A DNA stretch of 64,000 nt from Fontibacillus panacisegetis. GTDB lineage: Bacteria; Bacillota; Bacilli; Paenibacillales; Paenibacillaceae. Both the position numbers and the translations under genes were made by a program. The notes beneath the pieces are model-generated. The model saw nothing but the letters and a program-made list of their open reading frames with translations, did not search any database and was not told the origin of the DNA. Every line of letters starts with the position of its first letter. The stretch's first letter is position 1. The stretch spans positions 40,900 to 104,899 of the forward strand of contig NZ_FNBG01000018.1 in assembly GCF_900102215.1 (NCBI RefSeq). Direction: 5' to 3'. Shown here piece by piece: positions 17,759-27,112 of this stretch.

Positions 17759-18718
17759 TTATTTTTTTTCAAAATTCACTTCTGGAGTTGTTAGTTTATC
17801 AAAGAAATCAACAGCCTTGTCTTTGTCTTTTGAAGCCCGAAGCGCCATTGCAGAGCGTGGATGTTCATCCAGCATACCAGTGATCATGTAAGGAATGATG
17901 TATCCCCATTCTTCCTTTTCACGAAGTGGAATCATTAATTGTTCCAATACATCGAGTACAGGACGCAATTGGTAGTTCGTATTCTTCATATGAGCAACAA
18001 GTAATTCTGTTGGGCAGTTACCTGCCGCACGCCCCATTCCATATACAGATGCATCTAAAAGCTCGACGCCATTTTCAGCAGCTACCAGTGTATTGGAGAA
18101 GGCCAGCTGCATATTGTTATGAGTATGCACACCCAAACGTTTATTAGGCAAGTGAGTCTTGAATTTGTTAACCAAGTATTCCATATCTTTATAATCCAGG
18201 CTTCCGTAAGAATCTACGATATATACGACATCAACGACGCTCTCTTTAATCATTTCAAAAGCTTCAAGCAGCTCATTCTCCATGACATTAGAGAGTGCCA
18301 TAATATTTATTGTAGTTTCGTAACCACGATCATGGAATACCTGCACCAATTGGAGCGCTTTATCAACATCCTTGATGTAGCAGGCTACACGAATCAGATC
18401 AAGAAGACTTTCACTGCGCGGCAAAATATCATTCTCATCAACACGCCCGATATCGACTAAGGCGGACAGCTTAGTATTTCCCTTTTGCGGAATTACTTTT
18501 TTAAGGAAGTCATCATTCAAAAAGCGCCAAGGACCAGCCTCATCTGCACCTTTAAGCAGCTTTGGAGAGTTCTTATAACCAATCTCCATATAATCTACGC
18601 CAGCTTCATTCAAGCCAGCATACAATTTTTGCACAAACTCTACACTAAAATCCCAGTTATTGACCAGCCCTCCGTCACGGATCGTACAGTCAACAATTTT
18701 GCTTTGATTGATCTTCAT
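17759..18718 (-). CDS. HMGL-like DRE-TIM aldolase-domain protein
   Basis: 319 residues with a TIM-barrel fold of the isopropylmalate synthase/HMG-CoA lyase superfamily. It begins with the metal- and base-bearing motif IVDCTIRDGGLVNNW (related to the DxTLRDG motif) and has the HxH metal ligands in GVHTHNNMQLAFSNT and GMGRAAGNCPTE. It lacks the C-terminal regulatory domain of LeuA and is too short to be a synthase of that type. The reaction (aldol cleavage or condensation of an oxo acid) cannot be specified. It is monocistronic and divergent from the feo operon. Confidence 0.8.
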   Translation of the reverse strand: MKINQSKIVDCTIRDGGLVNNWDFSVEFVQKLYAGLNEAGVDYMEIGYKNSPKLLKGADEAGPWRFLNDDFLKKVIPQKGNTKLSALVDIGRVDENDILPRSESLLDLIRVACYIKDVDKALQLVQVFHDRGYETTINIMALSNVMENELLEAFEMIKESVVDVVYIVDSYGSLDYKDMEYLVNKFKTHLPNKRLGVHTHNNMQLAFSNTLVAAENGVELLDASVYGMGRAAGNCPTELLVAHMKNTNYQLRPVLDVLEQLMIPLREKEEWGYIIPYMITGMLDEHPRSAMALRASKDKDKAVDFFDKLTTPEVNFEKK

Positions 18719-18860
18719 CCCTACCTATCCCTTTCCCTCGATTGTTTTACTATTCATCTTACTTGAAGAGAAAACAAAAAGTAAAGATAAAGATATCTAA
18801 TTGATTATGACATTTATCACAGAATGTGATTTTAAGCCATGCTATCATGTAAACCTAATT

Positions 18861-18879
18861 GATATTGATTATCAATATC
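18861..18879. promoter_or_regulatory. Fur box upstream of feoA
   Basis: GATATTGATTATCAATATC is a perfect 9-1-9 palindrome of the Fur consensus type, 41 bases before the feoA start. Fur with ferrous iron would repress the feo operon when iron is plentiful. Confidence 0.85.
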
Positions 18880-18920
18880 GAAATAAAAATCGAACCAATG
18901 GATTAGGGAGTGATGAAAAT

Positions 18921-19163
18921 ATGCCACCTTGCCAATGCTGCCTGTTAGGCCTCAAACCCGGAATAGTGGGATCTATTCGCCACTTTGGAGCTATTGATCC
19001 AATGCTGAAGCGTCGACTTGCTGACCTGGGAGTTGCAGAAGGATCAAATGTGACAATTAAACGTCGCTGTCCCTTAGGCGGACCTATAATGCTTGAGTGC
19101 TGTGGACAGCTGCTGGGCATTCGTAAAAAAGAAGCCGCTCAAATCGAGGTGGATGTATCATGA
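18921..19163 (+). CDS. feoA: Ferrous iron transport protein A
   Basis: 80 residues from the ATG at 18921, which follows GGGAG; the open frame extends further upstream through the Fur box and is not the protein. The SH3-like FeoA core is seen in GSIRHFGAIDPMLKRRLADLGVAEGSNVTI and PLGGPIMLECCGQLLGIRKKEAAQIEV. FeoA is a small cytoplasmic partner of FeoB. The N-terminus has a CQCC cluster. The stop codon overlaps the feoB start by four bases, so the two are translationally coupled. Confidence 0.92.
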   Translation: MPPCQCCLLGLKPGIVGSIRHFGAIDPMLKRRLADLGVAEGSNVTIKRRCPLGGPIMLECCGQLLGIRKKEAAQIEVDVS

Positions 19164-21193
19164 ACAATGCTGCCCTAATTGGCAATCCCAACACTGGCAA
19201 AACATCTCTATTTAACTCGTTAACTAGCTCTTACGAATATGTAGGCAACTGGTCGGGTGTTACCGTCGAGAAGAAAGTAGGACAACTTAAAAACAAAAAA
19301 GGCTACCTCACTGATCTCCCCGGAATATACACACTGCATCCACTGTCACGAGATGAAGGAGTTGCGGCTGAATTTTTGGCAACAGAATCTCCCTCCCTTC
19401 TTGTTAACATCGTTGATGCATCACAATTGGAGCGCAACCTTTACTTGACCCTGCAGCTACTTGAATATGGCAAACCTCTCATCATTGGACTTAATATGAT
19501 AGATGTTGCCAAGTCGCAGGGCCTTATTATTGATACAGAAACCCTTGGCGCAAGTCTTGGCTGTCAAATCATACCGCTAATTGCGCGTACTGGAGAAGGA
19601 AGCAGCAACCTGCTTACCTCAATTGAAGAAGCAGATGACTCTTTACACACTCCTTACTTCACCATAAACTATGGAGAAATTGTCGAGAACGCCATTCTGA
19701 ACATTTCCCGGGAATTAAATGATGCCCTGCCAGATCTATCCGGATCCCATCGTTGGACCTCGCTTCAGATACTTGAAAATAATCCAGCTGTCACAGCAGC
19801 ACTATCATCAAGCTCTGCCGAAGCTGGACTTATGGAACGATTACAAACGGTGTGTCAGTCCGCGCAGCAGCAAATGCAGGATGCCGGTGAACATTTATCC
19901 ATACAGGAATATATTCGTTCTGTTCGAATGTCCCTTTGTCATGAAATATGCAATAAAGTGGTGGATTCTACCCTTCGCAAACCGCATCCATTAACAGAAA
20001 AAATTGATGCTGTCGCTGCCCATCCTTTTTGGGGAGTCCCAATATTCCTTGCTTTTATGTTCATTACGTTCAAGCTTACCTTTGATTGGCTTGGAAATCC
20101 GCTCTCAGACCTTCTAGATGGCTTCATTTCAGGACCGATAACTAATATAGCGGTAGAAGGACTTGAACTCGTAGGGGCCTCTGATTTTACTAGAGAGCTT
20201 ATATTAAGCGGGATCATATCTGGTGTTGGTGGAGTAATCGTGTTTATACCCCAGATTTTCATTATGTTCCTGATCATTTCCTTTATTGAAGACTCAGGCT
20301 ATATGGCTCGAATTACAGTTATGATGGATAAGTTAATGGAACTGGTCGGACTTAACGGGAAAGCAATCATTCCATTTATTATTGGTTTTGGCTGTAATGT
20401 TCCAGCAGTTATGGCATCCCGAAGCATAGAACAGCCTAAAGAAAGAACTTTAACCATGGTGCTTATCCCACTTATGTCATGTTCTGCACGACTCCCTGTA
20501 TACGCATTATTTGCTGGCATTTTCTTTGAAACCGCACAAGCAACTATAGTCTTTTCTCTGTATATTATGGGCATCGTCCTAGCCTTGGTTATGGCTAAAT
20601 TGTTCTCACTCTTTATGCTGAAAAAAACCAAATCCTTTTTTATGGTAGAACTTCCGCCATATCGAATGCCACAAGCAAGAACACTGTTTCGCAGCACTTG
20701 GGAAAAAGGAAAAGGGTTTATCCGAAAAGCCGGGACCTTTATTCTAGGCGGATCTGTGCTTATTTGGCTGCTTACTTATCTTGGACCAGGTGGAGTTGCC
20801 ACAACGATGGATGACAGCTTCCTAGCTGCTATTGGCGGTCTCTTTGCATCTGTACTCGCCCCTATCGGGTTTGGCACATGGCAATCCGGAGCTGCGCTGG
20901 TCACAGGATTTATGGCCAAGGAGGTCGTCGTATCTACAATGAATATTATTTACCACGTACCTGATATGTCCGGTCTGCAAAGTCAACTAGCGCTCGTATT
21001 CACACCACTGCAGGCATACAGCTTTATGGCATTTGTTTTGTTGTACACACCTTGCCTGGCAACTGTTGGTGTATTACGTAAAGAGACAGCTTCCTGGAAG
21101 TGGACCCTATTCTCAATCTTCTACTCCCTGGTACTAGCGTATCTGGTATCGCTAATCATTTATCAGGGCGGGCAATGGATCGGATTTTCATAA
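19160..21193 (+). CDS. feoB: Ferrous iron transporter FeoB
   Basis: 677 residues. The N-terminal G domain carries G1 GNPNTGKT (8-15), G3 DLPG and the G4 motif NMID. The membrane part has the two Gate repeats and conserved Cys in GFGCNVPAVMASR and PLMSCSARLPVYA. FeoB imports Fe2+ across the cytoplasmic membrane with GTP-dependent control. The length is typical for Bacillota without the fused C-terminal domain. The ATG at 19160 overlaps the feoA stop. Confidence 0.96.
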   Translation: MNNAALIGNPNTGKTSLFNSLTSSYEYVGNWSGVTVEKKVGQLKNKKGYLTDLPGIYTLHPLSRDEGVAAEFLATESPSLLVNIVDASQLERNLYLTLQLLEYGKPLIIGLNMIDVAKSQGLIIDTETLGASLGCQIIPLIARTGEGSSNLLTSIEEADDSLHTPYFTINYGEIVENAILNISRELNDALPDLSGSHRWTSLQILENNPAVTAALSSSSAEAGLMERLQTVCQSAQQQMQDAGEHLSIQEYIRSVRMSLCHEICNKVVDSTLRKPHPLTEKIDAVAAHPFWGVPIFLAFMFITFKLTFDWLGNPLSDLLDGFISGPITNIAVEGLELVGASDFTRELILSGIISGVGGVIVFIPQIFIMFLIISFIEDSGYMARITVMMDKLMELVGLNGKAIIPFIIGFGCNVPAVMASRSIEQPKERTLTMVLIPLMSCSARLPVYALFAGIFFETAQATIVFSLYIMGIVLALVMAKLFSLFMLKKTKSFFMVELPPYRMPQARTLFRSTWEKGKGFIRKAGTFILGGSVLIWLLTYLGPGGVATTMDDSFLAAIGGLFASVLAPIGFGTWQSGAALVTGFMAKEVVVSTMNIIYHVPDMSGLQSQLALVFTPLQAYSFMAFVLLYTPCLATVGVLRKETASWKWTLFSIFYSLVLAYLVSLIIYQGGQWIGFS

Positions 21194-21225
21194 AATAATT
21201 TTATAAATCAAAAGGAGAGGTTGAT

Positions 21226-21396
21226 ATGGCGGATCTGATCATTATTACTGTAGTATTTGGCTATGCTGCCTACGCTTTATACAGAGGTATAAAAAAGAGC
21301 AAAAAAGGGGCATGTGCAGCTTGCTCTGCGCGTAAATCATGCTCAGTAGCTTGCAATACTGCTTCCTCCTCCTCGGCTTCTAAAACTGAAAACTAG
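21226..21396 (+). CDS. FeoB-associated Cys-rich membrane protein
   Basis: 56 residues: MADLIIITVVFGYAAYALYR is one membrane helix, followed by a basic stretch and the cysteine cluster CAACSARKSCSVAC, then a Ser-rich tail. This is the layout of the FeoB-associated Cys-rich proteins (PF12669), which often end feo operons. AAAGGAGAGG lies eight bases before the ATG. It probably helps iron transfer or holds FeoB; the exact role is not established. Confidence 0.85.
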   Translation: MADLIIITVVFGYAAYALYRGIKKSKKGACAACSARKSCSVACNTASSSSASKTEN

Positions 21397-21410
21397 CAAC
21401 AAAAAAATTA

Positions 21411-21437
21411 AAAGGCTCCCGAAAGGGCAGCCTTTTT
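21411..21437 (+). terminator. Terminator of the feo operon
   Basis: AAAGGCTCCC-GAAA-GGGCAGCCTTT forms a GNRA-capped stem with one bulge, running into T7. It lies 15 bases after the last feo gene. Confidence 0.9.
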
Positions 21438-21475
21438 TTGTGCTACAAATGATAGTTTATATATATAAATTATTC

Positions 21476-22579
21476 TTATGCCAAAGGAAGCGTTATCAAA
21501 AACACAGTCCCTGATCCTTTCATGCTGTCGACCGAAATATTTCCTCTGTGATTTTTAATAATCCGATAACTTACAGACAAACCCAAACCCGTGCCCTTCT
21601 CCTTTGTCGTAAAAAACGGATCAAACAATTTAGCGAGCAATGCCTTGTCCATTCCATTACCATTATCCTGAATCGAAATATTGACGAACTTGCCATCCAG
21701 ATGGGCTCCAATATCGATTATACCTGCATGATCACCCTCAACTTCCTCAATAGCGTCCATTGCATTTTTAATGATGTTAAGCAGCACTTGCTTGATCTGT
21801 TTTACATCGACCGATATTTTCATAACCTCATCAGGTAATCGTAAATTGATTTCACAGCCCTTCATCAGCCCTTCACTTTCAGTAAGCAGTACAACCTCTT
21901 TAAGCAGGGATGACACACTAACTACGACCTTTTGCGGAGCCGATGGTTTTGACGAGTTCAAAAATTCATAAATAATATCATTTGCTCTGTCTATCTCCGT
22001 AAGAATGATACGTGCGTATTCATCTCTTCCAAGCTGAACCAGGTGGGGACGCAGTAATTGAATAAATCCTCTAATCGCTGTTAATGGATTTCTTATTTCA
22101 TGGGCGATAGCTGCGGATATTTTTCCAAGCATAGCAAGCTTATCATTCTGATAGGCCGTCTGCTCTATTCTCTTATAATCGGATACATCCTTTACGCTTA
22201 GTAGATAATCCCCGTCCATTTGATCTCCGTAAGTCACTGTGATTAACCAATGCCTTCCGTACTCATCAATCAATTCATGGTATTTTTTGCGATGAAAAAT
22301 CGTTTCCCTATAAATACGGAGAATTTTCCGCTTCTTAAACCGAGTCAGGTGCGTATGGCGCAACATTTGAAGTAAATTACAACCTATTAGTGATTGGCGC
22401 GGAATTTCGAGCAGCTTGGCCATCTGAACATTGATGAAGCTGAGTTCACCTTCGCTATCAAACAGCAGTATTCCGCTGTCTAGATGCTCTAATACGTTCT
22501 CATACTTGTTCTTCACAAGTTCAGTAGATTGATAAGCCTTTACGGACTGGAGCAACGTGTCCTGAAATTCACTTAACAA
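21476..22579 (-). CDS. PAS-domain sensor histidine kinase, sporulation-kinase type
   Basis: About 367 residues from the TTG at 22579, which has AAAGGGAGG at good spacing; an in-frame ATG at 22618 lacks one. Order: short N-terminal helix, a PAS domain (NVLEHLDSGILLFDSEGELSFIN), HisKA with the phospho-acceptor His in AAIAHEIRNPLTAIRGFIQLL, and HATPase with DNGNGMD and GTGLGLSVSYRI. There is no membrane segment. The HEIRNPLTAIRGF box is the one shared by Bacillus KinA-KinE, which feed Spo0F. No response regulator is adjacent, in line with an orphan sporulation kinase; that role is an inference. Confidence 0.88.
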   Translation of the reverse strand: MLSEFQDTLLQSVKAYQSTELVKNKYENVLEHLDSGILLFDSEGELSFINVQMAKLLEIPRQSLIGCNLLQMLRHTHLTRFKKRKILRIYRETIFHRKKYHELIDEYGRHWLITVTYGDQMDGDYLLSVKDVSDYKRIEQTAYQNDKLAMLGKISAAIAHEIRNPLTAIRGFIQLLRPHLVQLGRDEYARIILTEIDRANDIIYEFLNSSKPSAPQKVVVSVSSLLKEVVLLTESEGLMKGCEINLRLPDEVMKISVDVKQIKQVLLNIIKNAMDAIEEVEGDHAGIIDIGAHLDGKFVNISIQDNGNGMDKALLAKLFDPFFTTKEKGTGLGLSVSYRIIKNHRGNISVDSMKGSGTVFLITLPLA

Positions 22580-22864
22580 GTTGGTACCTCCCTTTCCCAA
22601 ATGATCTGCCTGCCTCATTCACAACATACGATCACTCTCAAGATCAACAATACAAAAAAATGACCTTGTCCCCATCCGACTAATGTATCCTTTTTCAACC
22701 GGTATACGCGGTTAAATTTTCGCATTCAACTTGCGCAATCGAAAATGCGGATATACATCGAAAATGAACTACATCAATCATAGTAAAGTTTTCCAAAAAC
22801 CGTCAATCAGAGAAACTGTCGAAATTAGTTGTTTTATCGGATATTATCAAATTTCCCACAAAAA
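22580..22864. other. Promoter region of the histidine kinase
   Basis: AT-rich noncoding DNA. TGTCGAA at 22817-22823 equals the Spo0A-box core, which would fit control of a sporulation kinase, but a seven-base match can occur by chance. TTTTCGCATT and CGAAAATGCG form an imperfect inverted repeat around 22717-22750. No gene is seen. Confidence 0.3.
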
Positions 22865-22894
22865 TGTAGCAGCTTCCTTTTGAAAGCTGCTACA
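22865..22894 (-). terminator. Terminator of the zinc-finger-like gene
   Basis: TGTAGCAGCTT pairs perfectly with AAGCTGCTACA, and on the minus strand a T5 run follows. It is 10 bases past the stop of the 22904-23308 gene. Confidence 0.85.
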
Positions 22895-22903
22895 GCATGT
22901 CAA

Positions 22904-23308
22904 CTATTTTTGAATTAATTTAGATTTCCGTCTGCTCATAACTGCTAATCGTTTTTTAAGTTCATATTCCCATTTTGTATCACCAATTTGTTTAGCGACT
23001 GTAAGCAGATCAAGAGCCATATCAATCTGGCTGCGAACGAGATCAAGCGGATCATCATCCTCACAGTTCACGCAGTTGCGAAATATTGACTCATCATCCT
23101 CCATCACAAAATCCTGAAAATCAATTTCAGCCATACCATCACTATGCGCATATTCCGCTAATATTTCATATTCATGCTCGACTTTGTAATGAACCTCTAC
23201 CCGATTACATACCGGGCAAAAAAGAAGGGGGACATTATGTACCTGGGTACGGTAATGCTTCAATGTACCTTTCGTCCCCAACATGCTAGCACCGCAACAA
23301 AAACTCAT
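22904..23308 (-). CDS. Zinc-finger-like hypothetical protein
   Basis: A 134-residue protein I do not recognise with certainty. It opens with MSFCCGASMLGTKGTLKHYRTQVHNVPLLFCPVCNRVEVH. CC...CPVC pairs framing a GTLKHYRTQVHNVP segment recall the YgiT-type zinc finger of toxin-antitoxin antitoxins, but there is no HTH domain and no partner toxin beside it. A second Cys pair, NCVNCEDDDP, sits in an acidic middle, and the C-terminus is helical and basic. GGTGATGGGG lies upstream of the ATG at 23308. It ends in its own terminator, so it is monocistronic. Confidence 0.65.
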   Translation of the reverse strand: MSFCCGASMLGTKGTLKHYRTQVHNVPLLFCPVCNRVEVHYKVEHEYEILAEYAHSDGMAEIDFQDFVMEDDESIFRNCVNCEDDDPLDLVRSQIDMALDLLTVAKQIGDTKWEYELKKRLAVMSRRKSKLIQK

Positions 23309-23407
23309 TCCCCATCACCCTTCCTGGCTCGATTTCAAATATTGTATTCGATATGTTTGATTCAGATTCCTGTGATTTATGGCAACCAGGTTATAATTGG
23401 GCAAAAA

Positions 23408-23439
23408 GCCCCCTATTTGGCAATTTCCAACTAGGGGGC
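23408..23439 (-). terminator. Terminator of the peroxiredoxin gene
   Basis: GCCCCCTATTTGG pairs with CCAACTAGGGGGC, with a 2-base mismatch. On the minus strand it is followed by T5. It serves the ykuU-like gene ending 26 bases away. Confidence 0.85.
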
Positions 23440-23464
23440 CTTACGTACTATTTGATTTGTATTA

Positions 23465-24004
23465 TTACAGGTTTTTATCTCCTGGTTTCCAGTTCATTGG
23501 GCAAAGTCCACCGGATTGGAGAGCTTGAAGTACTCGTAATGTTTCTTCAACGCTGCGACCTACATCGTTATGATTAACTACTTGGTATTTCAATTCACCC
23601 TCAGGATCGATGATGAACAATCCGCGAAGTGCAACGCCTTCTTCTTCGATCAATACGCCATAATCACGAGCAACGTTCTTCGTAATGTCAGAAGCAAGTG
23701 GGAAATTCAGTTGACCCAAACCATTGCTGTCTTTTGGAGTGTTAATCCAAGCTTTATGGCTATGCTCCGAGTCAATACTGCAGCCCAATACTTCTGTATC
23801 AAGTGACTGGAACTCAGAGTATGCATCGCTAAGTGCAGTAATTTCTGTTGGACATACAAAAGTGAAGTCCAATGGATAGAAGAAAAATACTAACCATTTA
23901 CCGCGATAATCAGATAATTTCTTGCGTCCAAATTCTTGTCCGTCACCAGTTACAATCGCCATATCGAAATCCGGAGCAGGTCTACCTACTAAACGTTCTG
24001 CCAT
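23465..24004 (-). CDS. ykuU: 2-Cys peroxiredoxin, YkuU/AhpC family
   Basis: 179 residues from the ATG at 24004, which has AAAGGAGG upstream; the frame is open for 18 more codons but those have no ribosome site. Thioredoxin-fold peroxiredoxin: the peroxidatic Cys lies in DFTFVCPTEITAL and the resolving Cys in GGLCPMNWKPGD. It reduces hydroperoxides with thioredoxin-type donors in the cytoplasm. Its length and ending match Bacillus YkuU closely. It is a single-gene unit. Confidence 0.9.
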   Translation of the reverse strand: MAERLVGRPAPDFDMAIVTGDGQEFGRKKLSDYRGKWLVFFFYPLDFTFVCPTEITALSDAYSEFQSLDTEVLGCSIDSEHSHKAWINTPKDSNGLGQLNFPLASDITKNVARDYGVLIEEEGVALRGLFIIDPEGELKYQVVNHNDVGRSVEETLRVLQALQSGGLCPMNWKPGDKNL

Positions 24005-24207
24005 TTGAAAATCCTCCTTTGAAATATGTAAGAAACATATGAAATATTTCTGTATCACACCATTAAATTTGCAGTTTTGTACTACATTTCAAATGTTATC
24101 ATCGTGAAAATTCAAAGTCAATATTATAGTAATTTCTTTTTTATAATAATTATAAATAAAGAACTTTTATTGAACATTATGAATGTAAGGACTCAAAAAG
24201 CTATTTA

Positions 24208-25284
24208 TTATTTCATAGTAGCTACGATCAAATCACCCATCGCAATAGTTCCAATCGCTGAAGACTTGTCTACTGCTATGTCACTTGTACGATGTCCAGC
24301 ATCCAACACTTCTGCTACTGCTTTTTCAATAGAGTCAGCTGCGTCTGCATAACCAAATGTCATTCTAAGCATCAAAGCAACGGATAGGATTGTAGCAATC
24401 GGGTTCGCAAGATTTTGTCCTGCGATATCAGGTGCAGAACCGTGGACAGGCTCATACAGGCCAAAGCTGCCTGCTCCGAGTGAAGCAGACGACAACATAC
24501 CGATTGAACCAGTCAGCATAGCCGCTTCATCACTCAAAATATCACCAAACATATTTTCAGTTACAATAACGTCAAAGCTGGAAGGACGACGAAGCAATTG
24601 CATCGCACAGTTATCAACGAGTACATGCTCAAGCTCAACATCAGGATAATCAGCGGCTACACGAATGACAACTTCTCTCCACAAACGGGAAGATTCAAGA
24701 ACGTTAGCTTTGTCAACAGAAGCCAGCTTCTTGCGGCGCTTTTGAGCGATCTCAAAGGCTTGACGTACAATACGTTCTACTTCGTTAACAGTGTATGCAC
24801 AAGTATCTACCGCTTGTTGACCGTTCTCGGTCTCGCGACGATATTTCTCACCGAAATAGATACCGCCAGTAAGCTCACGTACTACAATCAGATCAGTACC
24901 TTCAAGTACTTCCGGTTTCAAAGTGGAAGCATCCTTCAAGCAATCAAATACGACAGCCGGACGAAGATTCGAGAATAAGCCGAGCGCTTTACGAATACCT
25001 AGCAAACCAGTTTCAGGACGAAGTTCTGCCGGATTGGAATCCCATTTAGGCCCACCAACAGCTCCGAGCAATACAGCATCAGCGTTTTGACAAACTTCCA
25101 ACGTTTCCTGCGGAAGTGGAGTTCCTTTCTCATCAATAGCGATCCCGCCAAAGAGAGCATGTTCTGTCTCAAAACGATATCCGAACAATTCCTCTGTACG
25201 TTTCAACACTTTTTCTGCTTCTGCTACTACTTCTGGACCGATACCGTCACCGGCGATCACTGCAATTTTTTTCACTTCTGCCAT
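24208..25284 (-). CDS. leuB: 3-isopropylmalate dehydrogenase
   Basis: 358 residues from the ATG at 25284 (AGGGAG upstream; an in-frame TTG three codons earlier is too close). It oxidises and decarboxylates 3-isopropylmalate with NAD in leucine synthesis. Family marks are [16 protein letters not shown], the substrate arginine loop [23 protein letters not shown], the Lys/Tyr region [12 protein letters not shown], and the metal/NAD site [21 protein letters not shown] with [18 protein letters not shown]. It lies apart from leuA, separated by gldA and a repeat element. No leuC or leuD is present in the window. Confidence 0.96.
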   Translation of the reverse strand: MAEVKKIAVIAGDGIGPEVVAEAEKVLKRTEELFGYRFETEHALFGGIAIDEKGTPLPQETLEVCQNADAVLLGAVGGPKWDSNPAELRPETGLLGIRKALGLFSNLRPAVVFDCLKDASTLKPEVLEGTDLIVVRELTGGIYFGEKYRRETENGQQAVDTCAYTVNEVERIVRQAFEIAQKRRKKLASVDKANVLESSRLWREVVIRVAADYPDVELEHVLVDNCAMQLLRRPSSFDVIVTENMFGDILSDEAAMLTGSIGMLSSASLGAGSFGLYEPVHGSAPDIAGQNLANPIATILSVALMLRMTFGYADAADSIEKAVAEVLDAGHRTSDIAVDKSSAIGTIAMGDLIVATMK

Positions 25285-25430
25285 GTTATACAACTCCCTT
25301 TTCTACTTATAAAGGCTAATAAACGCCCGAATATACTCTTCTTCTGTTGTATCATAACCATCTATGATAAACAATGATATAGAATCTATTAAGCTTATAG
25401 GTTTTATCTATAAAGACTTGTAATTAAAAA

Positions 25431-25830
25431 AGGGGCTGTTCCAAAAGTAGGTTTAGTGTCAAAACTAGACATAGCGGTGCAAGGAAGACGATCCCTGCAC
25501 CGCTTGATCCCGCCACATTCTATGACCGTATCTCATGTGTAATAGTGCATGATGCGAGATTCCTGAAATTCCTGCAAATGTGCAGGCTTTAATCATGTAA
25601 AGCCTCTAAATGCCCTAAATTGCTGCAAATGTGCAGGCTTTCTCTAAGGATTCTCTTCAAACTAGTCTATTCTGAACAATATTCCTGCATTTTTGCAGGC
25701 TTCTGTTCATCCTTTTATGGCTTCTTTTAAAAAGCTGCATTTTTGCATTATTTTCCTGATATCTTGCCTCTCCACTGCTAAAAGAGCGTTCCTCAAAGTT
25801 ATCTTAGATAACTTTTGGGACAGCCTCTCT
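25431..25830. mobile_element. 400-bp MITE-like element carrying palindrome array B
   Basis: The left end AGGGGCTGTTCCAAAAGTAG (25431-25450) and the reverse complement of the right end (AGAGGCTGTCCCAAAAGTTA, from 25830) are inverted repeats with few differences. Ends of this GGGCTGTCCCAAAAG type are common on Bacillota insertion sequences. There is no transposase inside; the interior holds array B. I did not find a clear target-site duplication. It lies between gldA and leuB. Confidence 0.65.
25566..25753. repeat. Four-unit palindrome array B
   Basis: Units start at 25566, 25617, 25679 and 25729, with spacings of 51, 62 and 50 bases. Cores are CTGCA-AATG-TGCAG twice, then CTGCA-TTTT-TGCAG and CTGCA-TTTT-TGCAT. 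As in array A, the first two loops are A-rich and the last two T-rich. The units share the AAATT/ATATT lead-in and mostly a CTTT tail, while the spacers between them differ. Confidence 0.85.
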
Positions 25831-25842
25831 GCACGGAATGTA

Positions 25843-26946
25843 TTAATCGTGATAAGATTCAGCGATGGCATTGGCTGCTACAATGGCATTATACACATCA
25901 TCCGGTGTGACCGAGAATGGCATATTCCCCATCGTATCTCCTTCAGCGCACGCATCGGCTGCTACTTTTCTCCACTCTTCTTCCTTAAATTCCTTAACAC
26001 CAAGATCTTTAAGAGTCAGCGGAAGACCGACATCTTTTACAAGCTGTATAACGGTCTCCAGTTCTTCCTTCGGTGCGTTTTCCAGAACTAGCTGGGCAAG
26101 CAATCCGAAGGTCACTTTCTCACCATGCTGTGCCTTGTGAAGAGATTCGACCGCAGTCATCCCGTTATGGATCGCATGGGCTGCTGCCAGTCCACCCGAT
26201 TCCGCTCCGACACCGCTCAAATATATGGTAGCTTCAATTGTAGCCTCCACCGCACGTGTCGTAATCCCTTGATCTACTGCTTTTTTGGCCTTTACAGCGT
26301 TCTCAAGCAGACTGTCATAGCACATTCTCGACAAACCAAGTCCTGTCAGTGACGGCTTCATCAGCGCAAGGTTATCACCAAATGCCTGATAGCAAGCTCT
26401 GGCTTCAAAGTAGGTCGCCAGCGCATCACCAATGCCTGCTGCGAAGAATCGTGACGGCGCTGCGGATAATATCCCGGTATCGGCCAACACTACATCTGGA
26501 TTGCTCGGTAAGAACAGGTATTCATCAAATGAGCCGTCTTTTTTATAAATAACTGCAAGTGCTGTACATGGTGCATCGGTCGATGCGATTGTAGGAAAAA
26601 TAACGACCGGAAGCTTCTCATAATATGCAGTAGCTTTAGCTGTATCTAGCGTTTTACCTCCGCCGATACCGACGATTATATTCGCGCCGTTCTGTCTGGA
26701 AGCTTCTCGATGCTGGTTAATTTCATCCTTCGTGATCTCATAATTAAATTTGACGAATACTGACTTATTCCCGCCTGCCTCAATGGATTGTCCCGCTTCC
26801 TGTTTGGCACGCTCCAGAATAAATTCATCACAAATAATATACGCATGGTCGCCAAAATTTTTCATGTAATCATTCAATGAGGCGAGTAAATTCTGGCCTA
26901 TAATGAATTTTTTTGGTGATGTTATTGACTTCACGTAATTCCCCAC
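25843..26946 (-). CDS. gldA: Glycerol dehydrogenase
   Basis: 367 residues of the iron/zinc-dependent alcohol dehydrogenase superfamily, glycerol dehydrogenase branch. It oxidises glycerol to dihydroxyacetone with NAD. Visible motifs are the dinucleotide site NIIVGIGGGKTLDTAKA, STDAPCTALAVIY, the metal ligand region AAGIGDALATYFEARAC with its Asp, and the His ligands in AAHAIHNGMTA and KAQHGEKVTFG. The frame begins at a GTG (26946) nine bases after AAGGGG. It is isolated from other glycerol genes and stands between leuA and leuB, each side bounded by a terminator or the MITE. Confidence 0.93.
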   Translation of the reverse strand: MGNYVKSITSPKKFIIGQNLLASLNDYMKNFGDHAYIICDEFILERAKQEAGQSIEAGGNKSVFVKFNYEITKDEINQHREASRQNGANIIVGIGGGKTLDTAKATAYYEKLPVVIFPTIASTDAPCTALAVIYKKDGSFDEYLFLPSNPDVVLADTGILSAAPSRFFAAGIGDALATYFEARACYQAFGDNLALMKPSLTGLGLSRMCYDSLLENAVKAKKAVDQGITTRAVEATIEATIYLSGVGAESGGLAAAHAIHNGMTAVESLHKAQHGEKVTFGLLAQLVLENAPKEELETVIQLVKDVGLPLTLKDLGVKEFKEEEWRKVAADACAEGDTMGNMPFSVTPDDVYNAIVAANAIAESYHD

Positions 26947-27048
26947 TACGACTAACCCCTTTCATTTTTATATGAAAATCCATTTCACTAATTCTGATCA
27001 TTGGTAAGGTGACCAAATATGCTGAAAAATAGTCATGACAAATAAAAA

Positions 27049-27096
27049 AGACAGAATCTTCATCCCACAATTGGATGTGGAAAGAAAATTCTGTCT
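27049..27096 (-). terminator. Terminator of the ilv-leuA operon
   Basis: AGACAGAATCTT pairs with AAGAAAATTCTGTCT, and the minus strand continues into T6. It lies 17 bases after the leuA stop, so gldA is probably not part of the ilv-leu transcript. Confidence 0.85.
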
Positions 27097-27112
27097 AAAT
27101 GAATTTGGATCA

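Noticed and set aside
18801..18920. N-terminal extension of FeoA
   Set aside because: It runs through the Fur box and has no start with a ribosome site; the ATG at 18921 does.
22904..23308. Antitoxin of a toxin-antitoxin pair
   Set aside because: The Cys pattern recalls YgiT, but there is no HTH domain and no partner gene next to it.
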